Positions 30,604 through 40,583 of a DNA stretch of 64,000 nt are shown in pieces. Source of the DNA: Erysipelotrichaceae bacterium. GTDB lineage: Bacteria; Bacillota_I; Bacilli_A; RFN20; CAG-826. Below the pieces are notes generated by a model. It made no database searches, had not been told where the DNA came from, and was given only the letters and a program-made list of their open reading frames with translations. Within the stretch, counting starts at the first letter, position 1; each line of letters starts with the position of its first letter. The stretch is from NCBI GenBank assembly GCA_015059065.1, contig SVBE01000005.1, positions 19,064 through 83,063 on the forward strand, given 5' to 3'. Position numbers and translations under genes: made by a program.

Positions 30604-30667
30604 GTTAGTTATGTCTAACTCATGCGATATAACATTTTATTTTGAAAGGTAGTTAGTGATGACTAAC
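30604..30667 (+). promoter_or_regulatory. pair of near-identical operator palindromes upstream of feo
   Basis: GTTAGTTATGTCTAAC (30604-30619) and GTTAGTGATGACTAAC (30652-30667), start-to-start 48 bp. Confidence 0.65.
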
Positions 30668-30680
30668 CAAGGGTGTTGAT

Positions 30681-30896
30681 ATGCCAATCGTAATTGCTCC
30701 ACAAGATGTGGAATTAACAATCGTCAAAATTCTTGTTACAGACGATAAGACCAAAAAACATTTGGAATCATTAGGGATCATTCCTACTGGCAAAATAAGA
30801 GTTGTCTCCGTCAATGGTGGTAACGCCATCGTGGTGGTAAAAGGTGTGAGATTAGGCCTTAATCGCGATATTGCGACTAAGATACTTGTTGCGTAG
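30681..30896 (+). CDS. feoA: FeoA-domain protein
   Basis: 71 aa SH3-like FeoA pattern, KKHLESLGIIPTGKIRVVSVNGGNAIVVVKGVRLGLNRDIATKI. Confidence 0.85.
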   Translation: MPIVIAPQDVELTIVKILVTDDKTKKHLESLGIIPTGKIRVVSVNGGNAIVVVKGVRLGLNRDIATKILVA

Positions 30897-30905
30897 GAGA
30901 TTGTT

Positions 30906-31142
30906 ATGGAAAAAACATTAGACCAAATCGAGGTCAAAAAATCCGTAAAAGTACTCAAAATTGGAGGAGAAGGACGCATTCGTCATCATCTTTTCGATTT
31001 AGGAGTAACCCCAGGGGTAGAGATTTATGTGAGAAAAGTTGCTCCACTTGGCGATCCAGTGGAAGTGACCATCAGGGGTTATGAACTCACTCTTAGAAAA
31101 AGTGAAGCTCAACTCATATCAGTGAAGGAGGTAGAGGAATAA
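30906..31142 (+). CDS. feoA: FeoA-domain protein, second copy
   Basis: HHLFDLGVTPGVEIYVRKVAPLGDPVEVTIRGYELTLRKSEAQLI. Confidence 0.88.
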   Translation: MEKTLDQIEVKKSVKVLKIGGEGRIRHHLFDLGVTPGVEIYVRKVAPLGDPVEVTIRGYELTLRKSEAQLISVKEVEE

Positions 31143-33385
31143 TGGCGTCAAAAGAAAGAATTACCATTGCTTTAGCGGGTAACCCTAACTGTGGTAAAAC
31201 AACATTGTTTAACTCCCTTACTGGTGCGACTGCTCACGTTGGTAACTGGCCAGGAGTAACTGTCGATAAAAAAGAAGGTACTTATAAGAAATTAAGCGAG
31301 CCTCTTCATATCATCGACTTACCAGGTATTTATTCTCTTTCACCATATACACCTGAAGAAGTGGTTTCGAGAAATTATATTCTCGATGAGAAGCCAAACT
31401 GTGTGATCAACGTCGTCGATGCGACTAATTTAGAGAGAAACCTATATTTAACTACCCAATTATTAGAAATCGATATCCCTGTTGTCGTCGCCCTTAATAT
31501 GGCGGATATCGTGAGAAAAAATGGCGATAAACTCGACGCGAAAGGTTTACAAGAAAAATTAGGTGTCCCTGTCGTGGAAGTGTCCGCTTTAAGAAGCGAA
31601 GGCTTAAAAGAACTTATGGAAGCCGCTTATGATGCTTGTCATCATTACCGCAAGGGAACAACAATTCTTGAAGATAAAGAATTAGCCCATCTCATTAACG
31701 ATGTGGCCATTGCTTTTAGAGGTAAAGGTGTCGAATCTCCTTTATTCCATGCGATTAAACTCGTGGAATTAGACGAAATTGAAACAAAGATGCATCCTGA
31801 TCTCATCCCAATGGTGGATGAATACAAAGAAAGCCATAAAGATGATATCTTTGCGGATGATTTTGAAGCTTTAGTGGCAGATGCAAGATATCAATATATC
31901 GCGAAGCATTATGCGTCTCATTATCAAAAAAATGAAAAATCAGAAAAGAACAGCGATGGTAAACAAGTGACGAGATCCGACAAGATCGATAAAGTCTTAA
32001 CTCATCGTATTTGGGCATTACCAATCTTTGTTCTCATCATGTTCCTCGTTTTCCACTTAACTTTCTCAGAAGACTTATTCTTCTTAAATAGATGGTTCCA
32101 TGTGGAATTCACCCATGAAGGATTTATTAACTTCTGTACTGGTATGGGCTATGAAGGTGAGCCGATGGCTGGTCTTCCTTCTCCAGGTGTCTTCTTGCAG
32201 AACTGGTTTGGTTGGGCGACTGGCTCTTTAATAGATGTAGTTAGCAATGCATTTGAAAATGCTGGAGTAAGAGAAACATGGTATGCCTCTCTTCTTTGCG
32301 ATGGTTTATTAACTGGTTTAGATGCGGTTCTCAGCTTCGTTCCACAAGTGATGGTCCTCTTCTTATTCATCGCGATCTTAGAAGATTCTGGTTATATGTC
32401 TCGTGTCGCCTTTATCTTAGATCGTGCCTTTAGAAAATTCGGTTTATCTGGACGTGCCTTTATCCCAATGTTATCGGGCTTTGGCTGTTCAGTTCCTGCC
32501 ATTATGGCCACGCGTACATTAGAAGATAAAAGAGAAAGAAATAGAGTGATTAGACTCATGACTTGCTTCTCCTGTGGTGCTAAAGCACCAATCTGGGCCC
32601 TTATCGCTGGTATTGGTGCCTTAGCAGGATTTGCGGGTGATATCTTCGTCTTCTCCATCTATTTAGGTGGTATTGCCGCGGCGATTATCTTCGCCTTATT
32701 TATGAAATTATTCTCCAAAGATCAATATGTTTCCCCATTTGTCATGGAACTTCCTGCTTATCACGCTCCACAAGCGAGAAACGTTGGTGCTTACTTATGG
32801 GAAAAATTCAAACATTATATGATCAAAGCAGCGACTATTATTGCGGCCGCGACTATCGTCATTTGGTTCTTATCTAACTTCAACTGGAACTTAACTCTTG
32901 GTTTAGTGGATATTGAACAATCCATTCTTGCTGACTTAGGTAGAGTGTTCGCTTACTTCTATTACCCACTTGGTTGGGCACAAGGTGCGGATGGTTGGAA
33001 ATATACTGTTTCCACAATCACTGGCTTAATCGCTAAAGAACAAGTCGTCGATACAATGGCCGTTCTCGGATTAAATGAAGAAACTGTCTTATTAACTGGC
33101 GCGCAAGCATATTCATTCGCCGTTTATAACTTATTCACCATTCCTTGCTTCGCCGCGATTGGTGCTGCCTTCGGTGAACAAAAAGGCAAAGAATTCTGGC
33201 TCACTATGTTATGGTGGTTTGTGATGAGCTATGCGGTTGCTGCATTAGTCTTCGGTGTTGGAGCATTATATGGTGTGGCTATCTGGGCTGGCATATTATT
33301 AACTCTTGCCATCATCGGATTAGTGGTTGCTGCTGGTATTATTGTTACTAGACGTAATAAAAAGGTGGTTCAACAAGCTGCCTAA
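31142..33385 (+). CDS. feoB: ferrous iron transporter B
   Basis: GNPNCGKTTLFNSLTG G1, DLPGIYSL G3, NMAD G4; GFGCSVPAIMATRTL Feo gate motif. Confidence 0.97.
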   Translation: MASKERITIALAGNPNCGKTTLFNSLTGATAHVGNWPGVTVDKKEGTYKKLSEPLHIIDLPGIYSLSPYTPEEVVSRNYILDEKPNCVINVVDATNLERNLYLTTQLLEIDIPVVVALNMADIVRKNGDKLDAKGLQEKLGVPVVEVSALRSEGLKELMEAAYDACHHYRKGTTILEDKELAHLINDVAIAFRGKGVESPLFHAIKLVELDEIETKMHPDLIPMVDEYKESHKDDIFADDFEALVADARYQYIAKHYASHYQKNEKSEKNSDGKQVTRSDKIDKVLTHRIWALPIFVLIMFLVFHLTFSEDLFFLNRWFHVEFTHEGFINFCTGMGYEGEPMAGLPSPGVFLQNWFGWATGSLIDVVSNAFENAGVRETWYASLLCDGLLTGLDAVLSFVPQVMVLFLFIAILEDSGYMSRVAFILDRAFRKFGLSGRAFIPMLSGFGCSVPAIMATRTLEDKRERNRVIRLMTCFSCGAKAPIWALIAGIGALAGFAGDIFVFSIYLGGIAAAIIFALFMKLFSKDQYVSPFVMELPAYHAPQARNVGAYLWEKFKHYMIKAATIIAAATIVIWFLSNFNWNLTLGLVDIEQSILADLGRVFAYFYYPLGWAQGADGWKYTVSTITGLIAKEQVVDTMAVLGLNEETVLLTGAQAYSFAVYNLFTIPCFAAIGAAFGEQKGKEFWLTMLWWFVMSYAVAALVFGVGALYGVAIWAGILLTLAIIGLVVAAGIIVTRRNKKVVQQAA

Positions 33386-33400
33386 TTAAGGGTAAATAAT

Positions 33401-33583
33401 ATGGAGTGGTTTGAATATCTCATCATCGTCGCAGTGGTCTTATTCGTCGGAAGCGTTACTTTCGTCGCGATTAGAAATAAGATCAAAGGCAAATCTAGCT
33501 GTGGCTGTGGTGGTAACTGCTCTGGATGTAATAAATGCTGCAACGCTAAACAGCATTTAGAAGAATATTTGAAATCAAAGTAA
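33401..33583 (+). CDS. FeoB-associated Cys-rich membrane protein
   Basis: One TM then CGCGGNCSGCNKCC. Confidence 0.85.
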   Translation: MEWFEYLIIVAVVLFVGSVTFVAIRNKIKGKSSCGCGGNCSGCNKCCNAKQHLEEYLKSK

Positions 33584-33599
33584 TAGACCCCCATATAAC

Positions 33600-33632
33600 A
33601 AAAAAGCTAGTTCGTGGTTGGACTAGCTTTTA
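33600..33632 (+). terminator. Rho-independent terminator
   Basis: aaaaagctagttcgtggttggactagctttt. Confidence 0.8.
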
Positions 33633-33654
33633 ATTTTTACTTTTAAGTAATTAA

Positions 33655-34116
33655 TTATTTTTGTTGAAGTTCGGCTCTATGTTTGAAGCAAGCAACAATG
33701 AGTAAGATGTCGATAATTAAACCAACAATACTGATGGTGATTGTTGCCGCGCTTGATTTGTTGGAGATATCGCTGACAACACTATAGATTCCAGAAATAG
33801 CACTGAGGATAGAAACGACAATACAGAAGATGCCCCATCTACCTTTAAGTGAGAACATGAATCCGCCGATGATTTTGAAGACGCTAAAGATACTACCGAG
33901 TACAAAAGCGAAAATGATAACCCCAATAGCGAGACTAACCGCCAAATCGACATCTGCTTGAGGTGTGCCTTGATCAATTGCAGCTTGTCTAGCGGCTGCG
34001 ATAGAAGCTGGTAAACCAACTGCGAGGACGACGATGCTCGCGACTAAAACGATTAAAGAAATGATGGTTGCAACTAAGATTATTGTTGACCATACTGATT
34101 TTTTGTTTTCTGCCAT
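33655..34116 (-). CDS. four-TM small membrane protein
   Basis: Start MAENKKSVW preceded by aaaggag RBS on minus strand; hydrophobic segments. Confidence 0.65.
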   Translation of the reverse strand: MAENKKSVWSTIILVATIISLIVLVASIVVLAVGLPASIAAARQAAIDQGTPQADVDLAVSLAIGVIIFAFVLGSIFSVFKIIGGFMFSLKGRWGIFCIVVSILSAISGIYSVVSDISNKSSAATITISIVGLIIDILLIVACFKHRAELQQK

Positions 34117-34153
34117 ATGAAAACTCCTTTCTCTTTCATTATACATATAAATA

Positions 34154-34182
34154 ATAAAAACTCCCCACAAAAGTGAGGAGTA
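34154..34182 (-). terminator. terminator for the amylase gene
   Basis: minus strand: actcctcacttttgtggggagtttttatt. Confidence 0.75.
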
Positions 34183-34200
34183 TGTGCAATTTATAGTTCC

Positions 34201-36681
34201 TTATTGTTTTACAAAGATGGCAACATTGCCTTGTCCGGAAGCATTGGCTTGGAGAGTGCCGCCATTAACTTGGTAAGTGGAACCGCTATATAAATCCTTA
34301 TAAGTTCCATTTGGTAAGTTATTAAAGCTGCCTCTTCCAGAGATGACAACACAGGCGATGGAATCGACCCCATTAGCGGTATATCTTCTAGTGAATCCAA
34401 TACCGTTACCATTGAAGTTACCATTAGTGTATTGGCCTCTTCTAAGAGCAATACAAGATAATCTTGCTTGATTGAGTTTTTGTAAATGTTTGGATAAAGT
34501 ACCATTTAATGCAGAAGCCATTTTACCAGAAGCATTAGAGTATTTACCGAAGTCAGAGACTTTCACATTACCTTCGATTTCTTCTCCGAAATAGGCTCTA
34601 CCAGAATCCGCTAAAGCGATATTTGGTCCTTCGTCAATCGTTTTACCAGCTTGGAACTGAATCTCACTGCCATAGTAGATACAAGGAATGCCACGGAATG
34701 TGAACATAAGGGACATGTTTTCTTTCCAAGCGCTTTCACCCATATTGAATCTCACTTTTTGAATTCCGTCTGGGCCGTAGTCGTGGGAATCGACATAGAC
34801 AACATTATATGTTGAGTCATTGTAATATTGGTCATTACCCACTGCAACATTATATGCATTTTGAGCGCTTTCAAAGTTCCAGTGCATTGGGAAGTCGATG
34901 ACGCTCATGCCACTTGATTTAGAATGATCTGGAGCATGATATGAAAGATTATCATTTAGTTTATGGTTATAAATAATTGGTTGAGTGGCAGAAGAAGAAT
35001 TATCGTTCCAGTTTTTTAAAGTGGATTCTTCGTTAACTGCTCTAGTACCCCATGGATAATCTTTGCTTTCTTTCCAAGTATAGAATGGAGCAGAATCAGC
35101 TGGGTTATCATGGTTCCAAACCTCTCTTACACGAGTACAGACTTCGCCGAACATGAAGAAGTTTGGATTGCCACATTTAGTAGCGATAGCTTTGAAAGCT
35201 GGTAAGTAATATTTGTTAAATGAGAGACGTGAAATGTGCTTCACTGTATCGATACGGAAGGCATCGACACCCATATGAATGAATTTAGCATATGCTTCTA
35301 CTAAGTAGTTAGCGACAGTTGGGTTTTCGGTGTTGAGGTCAACACAGTCACCTGCCATTTGGCCAGTTTGTTCAATATATTGTTCATAGGCCATATTCTT
35401 TTCGTGGTGATAGATATTCTCTGTATCACCTTCATCGTTTTTCATCGCATCGATACGCATACCATATGGATTAGATGAAGTATCATAACTATCAGGAAGT
35501 TTGCCGTAGTCAGTTCTATTTCTCGTCATCGCCTTCATTGTCGTATTGTTTTTGACATCGTAATAGAACATTGGGAATAAGTTCTCTTCACCGAAGTTAC
35601 CAGTGTGGTTTAAAACGATATCGAGAATGATCTTCATATCGCGTTTATGCGCTTCATTAATCACAGTTTGGAAAGAGACATCTTCTGATTCATAACGTGG
35701 GTCAACTTCTTTGAAGTTAATCGCGTGATAGCCGTGGTAATCAAAGCCAGATGCATTCTTGACGACAGGAGTGATCCAAATCGCAGTAAAGCCTTGGGCT
35801 TTGATATAATCCATCTTTTCGATTAAACCCTTGAAGTCACCTCTCCAGTTTGGATCTGTGGAAGCATCTTGTTTAGCATCCCAACAGTGGGTGTTGTTGC
35901 TCTTATCACCATCATAGAATCTCGTAGTAATAGTGAAATAGATACTCTCATCACGGAAATCATCACGTTTACCATTATATTTGTTGATGACGGATTTCTT
36001 ATCCCAGTTTTTAACGACAGGGAGTTCGGAATAATCGCTCGCGGAGTTTACAGTAGCGTGAACTGGTCTAACAATTTTGCTAGGCTGTTTATAATTCTTA
36101 CCATCTTTATAGATATTAGTGGCTTTTGGATTCCAATCAGTGGAGCCACTTCCTGATGTTTGTTCAGGTTCAGTATCAGTCTTTGTTAATTGACCGTTGA
36201 CGAGCCAGTAGTGGCCAGCTCCGTTAACGACTAAGTCACCAGTTTGTCCTGGGGAATTAAAGATTACATTAAATTCTGTTTTTCCGGCTGGGAAATCAAA
36301 CATTTTCCAACGGGCATTATGATCAGACAATTTAGTGCCAGGCCAATTGCCAAGGAATTTCTCAGCACTTGTCTCGCCTTTTCCAGTCCAAGCATAGACA
36401 TATTCATAATTGGTTGGACAGAAGACTTGAACGTTGGAAACAGGGCTTAAAACTTCAGGCACGAACGTCTCTACAGCTTTTTGTGGTCCATTATCAATCC
36501 AATCCTTGTCCTCATCATAACTGATGTAACTATAATCATGAGGGGTGCTTGCTTGACCACTAGGATCGGAGTCTCCTCCTCCGCCTTCACCTTTACTTGT
36601 AGGATCAGTGCTAGTTGTTCCACAAGCGGCAAGTGAAAATAAAAGTAATAATGAAATACTTGAGAGAGTTTTCTTCTTCAT
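34201..36681 (-). CDS. alpha-amylase family (GH13) lipoprotein with N-terminal starch-binding-like module
   Basis: Lipobox LAACG; GVDAFRIDTVKH, FMFGEVCTR, YVDSHD; Trp/Tyr-rich N-term module. Confidence 0.92.
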   Translation of the reverse strand: MKKKTLSSISLLLLFSLAACGTTSTDPTSKGEGGGGDSDPSGQASTPHDYSYISYDEDKDWIDNGPQKAVETFVPEVLSPVSNVQVFCPTNYEYVYAWTGKGETSAEKFLGNWPGTKLSDHNARWKMFDFPAGKTEFNVIFNSPGQTGDLVVNGAGHYWLVNGQLTKTDTEPEQTSGSGSTDWNPKATNIYKDGKNYKQPSKIVRPVHATVNSASDYSELPVVKNWDKKSVINKYNGKRDDFRDESIYFTITTRFYDGDKSNNTHCWDAKQDASTDPNWRGDFKGLIEKMDYIKAQGFTAIWITPVVKNASGFDYHGYHAINFKEVDPRYESEDVSFQTVINEAHKRDMKIILDIVLNHTGNFGEENLFPMFYYDVKNNTTMKAMTRNRTDYGKLPDSYDTSSNPYGMRIDAMKNDEGDTENIYHHEKNMAYEQYIEQTGQMAGDCVDLNTENPTVANYLVEAYAKFIHMGVDAFRIDTVKHISRLSFNKYYLPAFKAIATKCGNPNFFMFGEVCTRVREVWNHDNPADSAPFYTWKESKDYPWGTRAVNEESTLKNWNDNSSSATQPIIYNHKLNDNLSYHAPDHSKSSGMSVIDFPMHWNFESAQNAYNVAVGNDQYYNDSTYNVVYVDSHDYGPDGIQKVRFNMGESAWKENMSLMFTFRGIPCIYYGSEIQFQAGKTIDEGPNIALADSGRAYFGEEIEGNVKVSDFGKYSNASGKMASALNGTLSKHLQKLNQARLSCIALRRGQYTNGNFNGNGIGFTRRYTANGVDSIACVVISGRGSFNNLPNGTYKDLYSGSTYQVNGGTLQANASGQGNVAIFVKQ

Positions 36682-36862
36682 TTTATGTCTCCTTATAATT
36701 TCATTTTATTGATAAATATATTTTTTGCAATATGCGTACGTACTTAATTTATAGGAAGATGGATATACAAAAATCTATTATTTTCGAAATAAGGTATTAA
36801 TTTAATTAATTAATGTGTATAATAACCACGTTATGTTTTTTAGAAAAAAGAGGAAAAAAGAA

Positions 36863-39055
36863 ATGAAAAAAGTATTCGAACTAGATTTCGAAGGAAAGAA
36901 GTTCGTTGTTGAAGCGGGTGAAATTGCTAAACAAGCGGACGGTGCAGTCCTCGTTAGATTAAACGAAACTGTCGTACTTTCCACAGTGTGTGCCTCAGAT
37001 CTTCCAAAGGAAGGAGATTTCTTCCCATTAACAGTCGGCTATGAAGAGAAACAATACGCCGTCGGTAAGATCCCAGGCTCATTTTTACGTAGAGAAGGTA
37101 GAGCGGGAGAACACGCTACCTTAACTGCCAGATTGATTGATAGACCAATCAGACCAATGTTCTCCGAAGGTTTTAGAAACGAAGTTCAAATCGTCAACAC
37201 TGTGATGTCTGTTGATACAGACTGCACTCCAGAGATGACTGCAATGTTAGGTTCTTCCTTAGCCTTAGGTATCTCCGATATTCCATTTGATGGCCCTATC
37301 GCTGGTGTCTATGTCGGAAGAGTTAACGGCAAATTCATCATCAACCCAACAGTGGAAGAGGATAAACAATCCGATATTCAACTCGCTGTCGCCGGTACAA
37401 AAGAAGCTATCAACATGGTTGAAGCTGGTGCTCAACAAGTCAGTGAAGAAGATATGCTCGATGCTTTAATGTTTGGTCATGAAGCGATTAAGAAATTATG
37501 TGCATGGCAAGAAAAAATCATTAAAGAAATCGGTAAACCAAAAAGAGAAATCGAACTCTATAAATGCGACCCTGTCATCGAAAAAGATATCACTGAAAGA
37601 GCCAATGCTCGTTTAGTGAAAGCCATCTCTATCTTTGATAAATTAGAGAGACAAGATGCTGTCGATGCCATCAAGAACGAAATCATTGAAGATTATGATT
37701 CCCGTACTTATGAAAATGAAAAAGAACATCAAAAAGTTATGCACATGGTCAATGAGACTTTAGAAAACCTCGTTGCTAAAGAAGTGCGTAGACTTATCAC
37801 TGATGAAAAGATCAGACCAGATGGTCGTAAAGTCGATGAGATTCGTCCTTTAGACGCACAAGTTGATTTATTACCACGCACTCATGGTTCTGCGATGTTC
37901 ACTAGAGGTCAAACTCAAGTCATCTCCGTTACTACTTTAGGTGCGAAATCCGATGAACAAATCATCGATAACTTAACTGAAGAAGATACTCGCCACTGGA
38001 TGCATCATTACAATTTCCCACCATATTCTGTTGGTGAAGTTGGTAGAATGGGTTCCCCAGGAAGAAGAGAAATTGGACATGGTAAATTAGGTGAAAGAGC
38101 CTTATCATATGTCATTCCTTCAGTTGAAGAATTCCCATATACAATTAGAACTGTCGCGGAAGTCGTGGAATCTAACGGTTCTTCTTCTCAAGCTTCCATC
38201 TGTGCTTCCTGTATGTCCCTTATGGCTGCAGGTGTCCCAATCAAAGCGATGGTGTCCGGCATTGCCATGGGCTTAATCAGCTCTGGACCATTAGATGGCA
38301 AGCACCCATATACAATCCTTACTGATATTCAAGGTTTAGAAGATCACTTCGGTGATATGGACTTCAAAGTCGCTGGTACTGAAAAAGGTATCACAGCCTT
38401 ACAAATGGATATCAAGATCAAAGGTGTTACTAAAGAAGTGCTACGCGAAGCTTTAGCCCAAGCTCATGATGCTCGTGCGAAAATTCGTGAAGTGATGAAG
38501 CAAGCGATTGCTGAACCAAGACCAGATGTCGGTAAATACGCGCCTAAGATGGATACATTCCACATCGATGTCGATAAGATTAGAGATGTCATCGGTACAG
38601 GCGGCAAAGTCATCAACGAAATCATCGCAGAGTGTGATGATGTCAAGATTGACATTGAAGATGATGGCCAAGTCACTATCTACCATATGGATAGAGAAAC
38701 AATCAACAAAGCCAAGAATATGATTCTTGATATCGTGAAAGAAGCTCAAGTTGGCGAAGAATATACTGGTGAAGTTACCCGTGTTGAAGACTACGGTGCC
38801 TTCGTTAAATTATTCGGTAATGTTGAAGGATTGTGTCACGTCTCAAGACTCGGTTGGGGATTCGTCTCTAGAGCTCAAGATGTCGTCAAAGTCGGCGATA
38901 CATTAAGAGTGAGAGTCATCGAAATCGATGATCACGGTAAAGTCAAAGTCTCCGCGAGAGAATTTATGGAAAAGCCAGCTGATTATGAGGAAAGACCTCA
39001 AAGACAAGCTAAACCAGACCGTTCAATCAAGGGACCAAGAAAGTTTAAAAAATAA
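36863..39055 (+). CDS. pnp: polyribonucleotide nucleotidyltransferase
   Basis: [40 protein letters not shown] domain, C-terminal S1; start MKKVFELDF after aggaaaaaag. Confidence 0.97.
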   Translation: MKKVFELDFEGKKFVVEAGEIAKQADGAVLVRLNETVVLSTVCASDLPKEGDFFPLTVGYEEKQYAVGKIPGSFLRREGRAGEHATLTARLIDRPIRPMFSEGFRNEVQIVNTVMSVDTDCTPEMTAMLGSSLALGISDIPFDGPIAGVYVGRVNGKFIINPTVEEDKQSDIQLAVAGTKEAINMVEAGAQQVSEEDMLDALMFGHEAIKKLCAWQEKIIKEIGKPKREIELYKCDPVIEKDITERANARLVKAISIFDKLERQDAVDAIKNEIIEDYDSRTYENEKEHQKVMHMVNETLENLVAKEVRRLITDEKIRPDGRKVDEIRPLDAQVDLLPRTHGSAMFTRGQTQVISVTTLGAKSDEQIIDNLTEEDTRHWMHHYNFPPYSVGEVGRMGSPGRREIGHGKLGERALSYVIPSVEEFPYTIRTVAEVVESNGSSSQASICASCMSLMAAGVPIKAMVSGIAMGLISSGPLDGKHPYTILTDIQGLEDHFGDMDFKVAGTEKGITALQMDIKIKGVTKEVLREALAQAHDARAKIREVMKQAIAEPRPDVGKYAPKMDTFHIDVDKIRDVIGTGGKVINEIIAECDDVKIDIEDDGQVTIYHMDRETINKAKNMILDIVKEAQVGEEYTGEVTRVEDYGAFVKLFGNVEGLCHVSRLGWGFVSRAQDVVKVGDTLRVRVIEIDDHGKVKVSAREFMEKPADYEERPQRQAKPDRSIKGPRKFKK

Positions 39056-39066
39056 CAAAACTAATA

Positions 39067-39101
39067 TAAAAGGGAAGGAATGATAAAATCCTTCCTTTTT
39101 A
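39067..39101 (+). terminator. Rho-independent terminator
   Basis: aaaagggaaggaatgataaaatccttcctttttat. Confidence 0.85.
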
Positions 39102-39140
39102 TGTCCAAAAAATATAAAACAGGTGTATAATAGAAATGCT

Positions 39141-40583
39141 ATGAAAGACATTATTATTATTGGCGCTGGTGTTACAGGCGCTTTAATCGCTAGAGAGTTA
39201 TCCAAATATAATCTAGATGTTTTAGTCTTAGAGAAGGAAAGCGATGTCGGCAATGTTACTTCTTCTGCTAACTCTGCTATCATCCATTCCGGATATGATC
39301 CAAAGCCAGGAACATTAAAAGCAAAACTGAACGTGAAAGGAGCTGCTCTATATCCTGCTTTATGTGATGAACTCGATGTTTCATACTCCATGTGTGGAAC
39401 CCTAACGATTATTGACGATGAATCGCAGTGGCCTATTTTTAAAGAACTATTAGAGAGAAGTAAAGAAAATGGAGTGGAAATGCTCTCTTTAAGCAAAGAA
39501 GAACTCCTTAAATTAGAGCCAAACATTACTCCAAATGCTTTAGGTGCCCTTTATGCGAAAAAAGCAGGCATCGTCAACCCATTTGAATTAGTGGTCAATG
39601 CGATGGAAAACGCAGTTGATAATGGAGTCACTCTCCACATTAACGAAGGTGTTAATGATATTAAAGCAAAAGATAACTATTTTATAGTTAAAACAAATAA
39701 AGGCGAATATGAAACCAAAGTGGTGATCAACGCGGCAGGTTTATATTCTGATAAAATTGCCTCAATGGTTAATGATATCGATTGGCATATCATTCCTCGC
39801 AAAGGCGAATATATCTTATTAGATCACCGCACAGCGGGTTTAGTGCGTAGACCAATCTTCCCTCTTCCTAGTGAAAAGGGCAAGGGCATCTTAGTTGCCC
39901 CAACAACTTCTGGCAATTATTATTTAGGTCCTAGCAGTGAACCTCAAGAAGAAAGAGACGACTATTCTACAGATTCATTAACTTTAGGCAATATTAAGAC
40001 TAATGCTTCTCGATTAGTACCAAATATTCCATACGGCGATACCATTAGAGTGTTCGCCGGACTTAGAGCCACTCCCTCAACTCATGATTTCATCATTGGG
40101 CCAAATGGAAAATATGATAACTTTATCAATGTGGCAGGTATTGAATCTCCAGGTTTAGCTTCCTCTCCAGCAATCGCTCAATATGTCGTTCATGATTTTG
40201 TGGAGAAAGTCCTTCCTTTAAACAAGAAAGACAATTTCAATCCACATATTCGTAAGCATATTAAAATCAAATTATTAAACGAAGAAGAAAGAAATAAGCT
40301 CGTTAAAGAGAATCCAGATTATGGACGTATTGTCTGTAACTGTGAACAAGTCTCTTTAGGTGAACTTAAAGATGTTCTTAATAGAAGCGTTCCTCCTCAT
40401 TCAGTCAAGGGAATGAAGAGAAGAACAAGAGCGGGATTTGGTCGTTGCCAAGGCGGTTATTGCTTAGGTACAGTCTCCTTCTTACTCGCGGAGAAATACG
40501 GCATTGAACTCACTGAAGTCAATTATGATAACGAGGGTTCAAATCTCATTATTGAAAAGATAAAGAAGGTTAACAATGATTAA
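39141..40583 (+). CDS. FAD-dependent glycerol-3-phosphate dehydrogenase-like oxidoreductase with BFD-like [2Fe-2S] domain
   Basis: IIIGAGVTGALIARELSKYNLDVLVLEKE; C-term VCNCEQVS...RRTRAGFGRCQGGYC. Confidence 0.88.
   Translation: MKDIIIIGAGVTGALIARELSKYNLDVLVLEKESDVGNVTSSANSAIIHSGYDPKPGTLKAKLNVKGAALYPALCDELDVSYSMCGTLTIIDDESQWPIFKELLERSKENGVEMLSLSKEELLKLEPNITPNALGALYAKKAGIVNPFELVVNAMENAVDNGVTLHINEGVNDIKAKDNYFIVKTNKGEYETKVVINAAGLYSDKIASMVNDIDWHIIPRKGEYILLDHRTAGLVRRPIFPLPSEKGKGILVAPTTSGNYYLGPSSEPQEERDDYSTDSLTLGNIKTNASRLVPNIPYGDTIRVFAGLRATPSTHDFIIGPNGKYDNFINVAGIESPGLASSPAIAQYVVHDFVEKVLPLNKKDNFNPHIRKHIKIKLLNEEERNKLVKENPDYGRIVCNCEQVSLGELKDVLNRSVPPHSVKGMKRRTRAGFGRCQGGYCLGTVSFLLAEKYGIELTEVNYDNEGSNLIIEKIKKVNND

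Noticed and set aside
30653-30979. 108-aa minus-strand ORF over feoA
   Set aside because: Antisense to two well-supported FeoA genes and covers the feo operator.
36733-36742. tgcgtacgta near-palindrome upstream of the amylase gene as a sugar-repressor operator
   Set aside because: Too short, one mismatch, and does not fit the CRE or MalR consensus well enough to claim.
38453-38749. Overlapping minus/plus small ORFs within pnp
   Set aside because: Shadows of pnp coding sequence.
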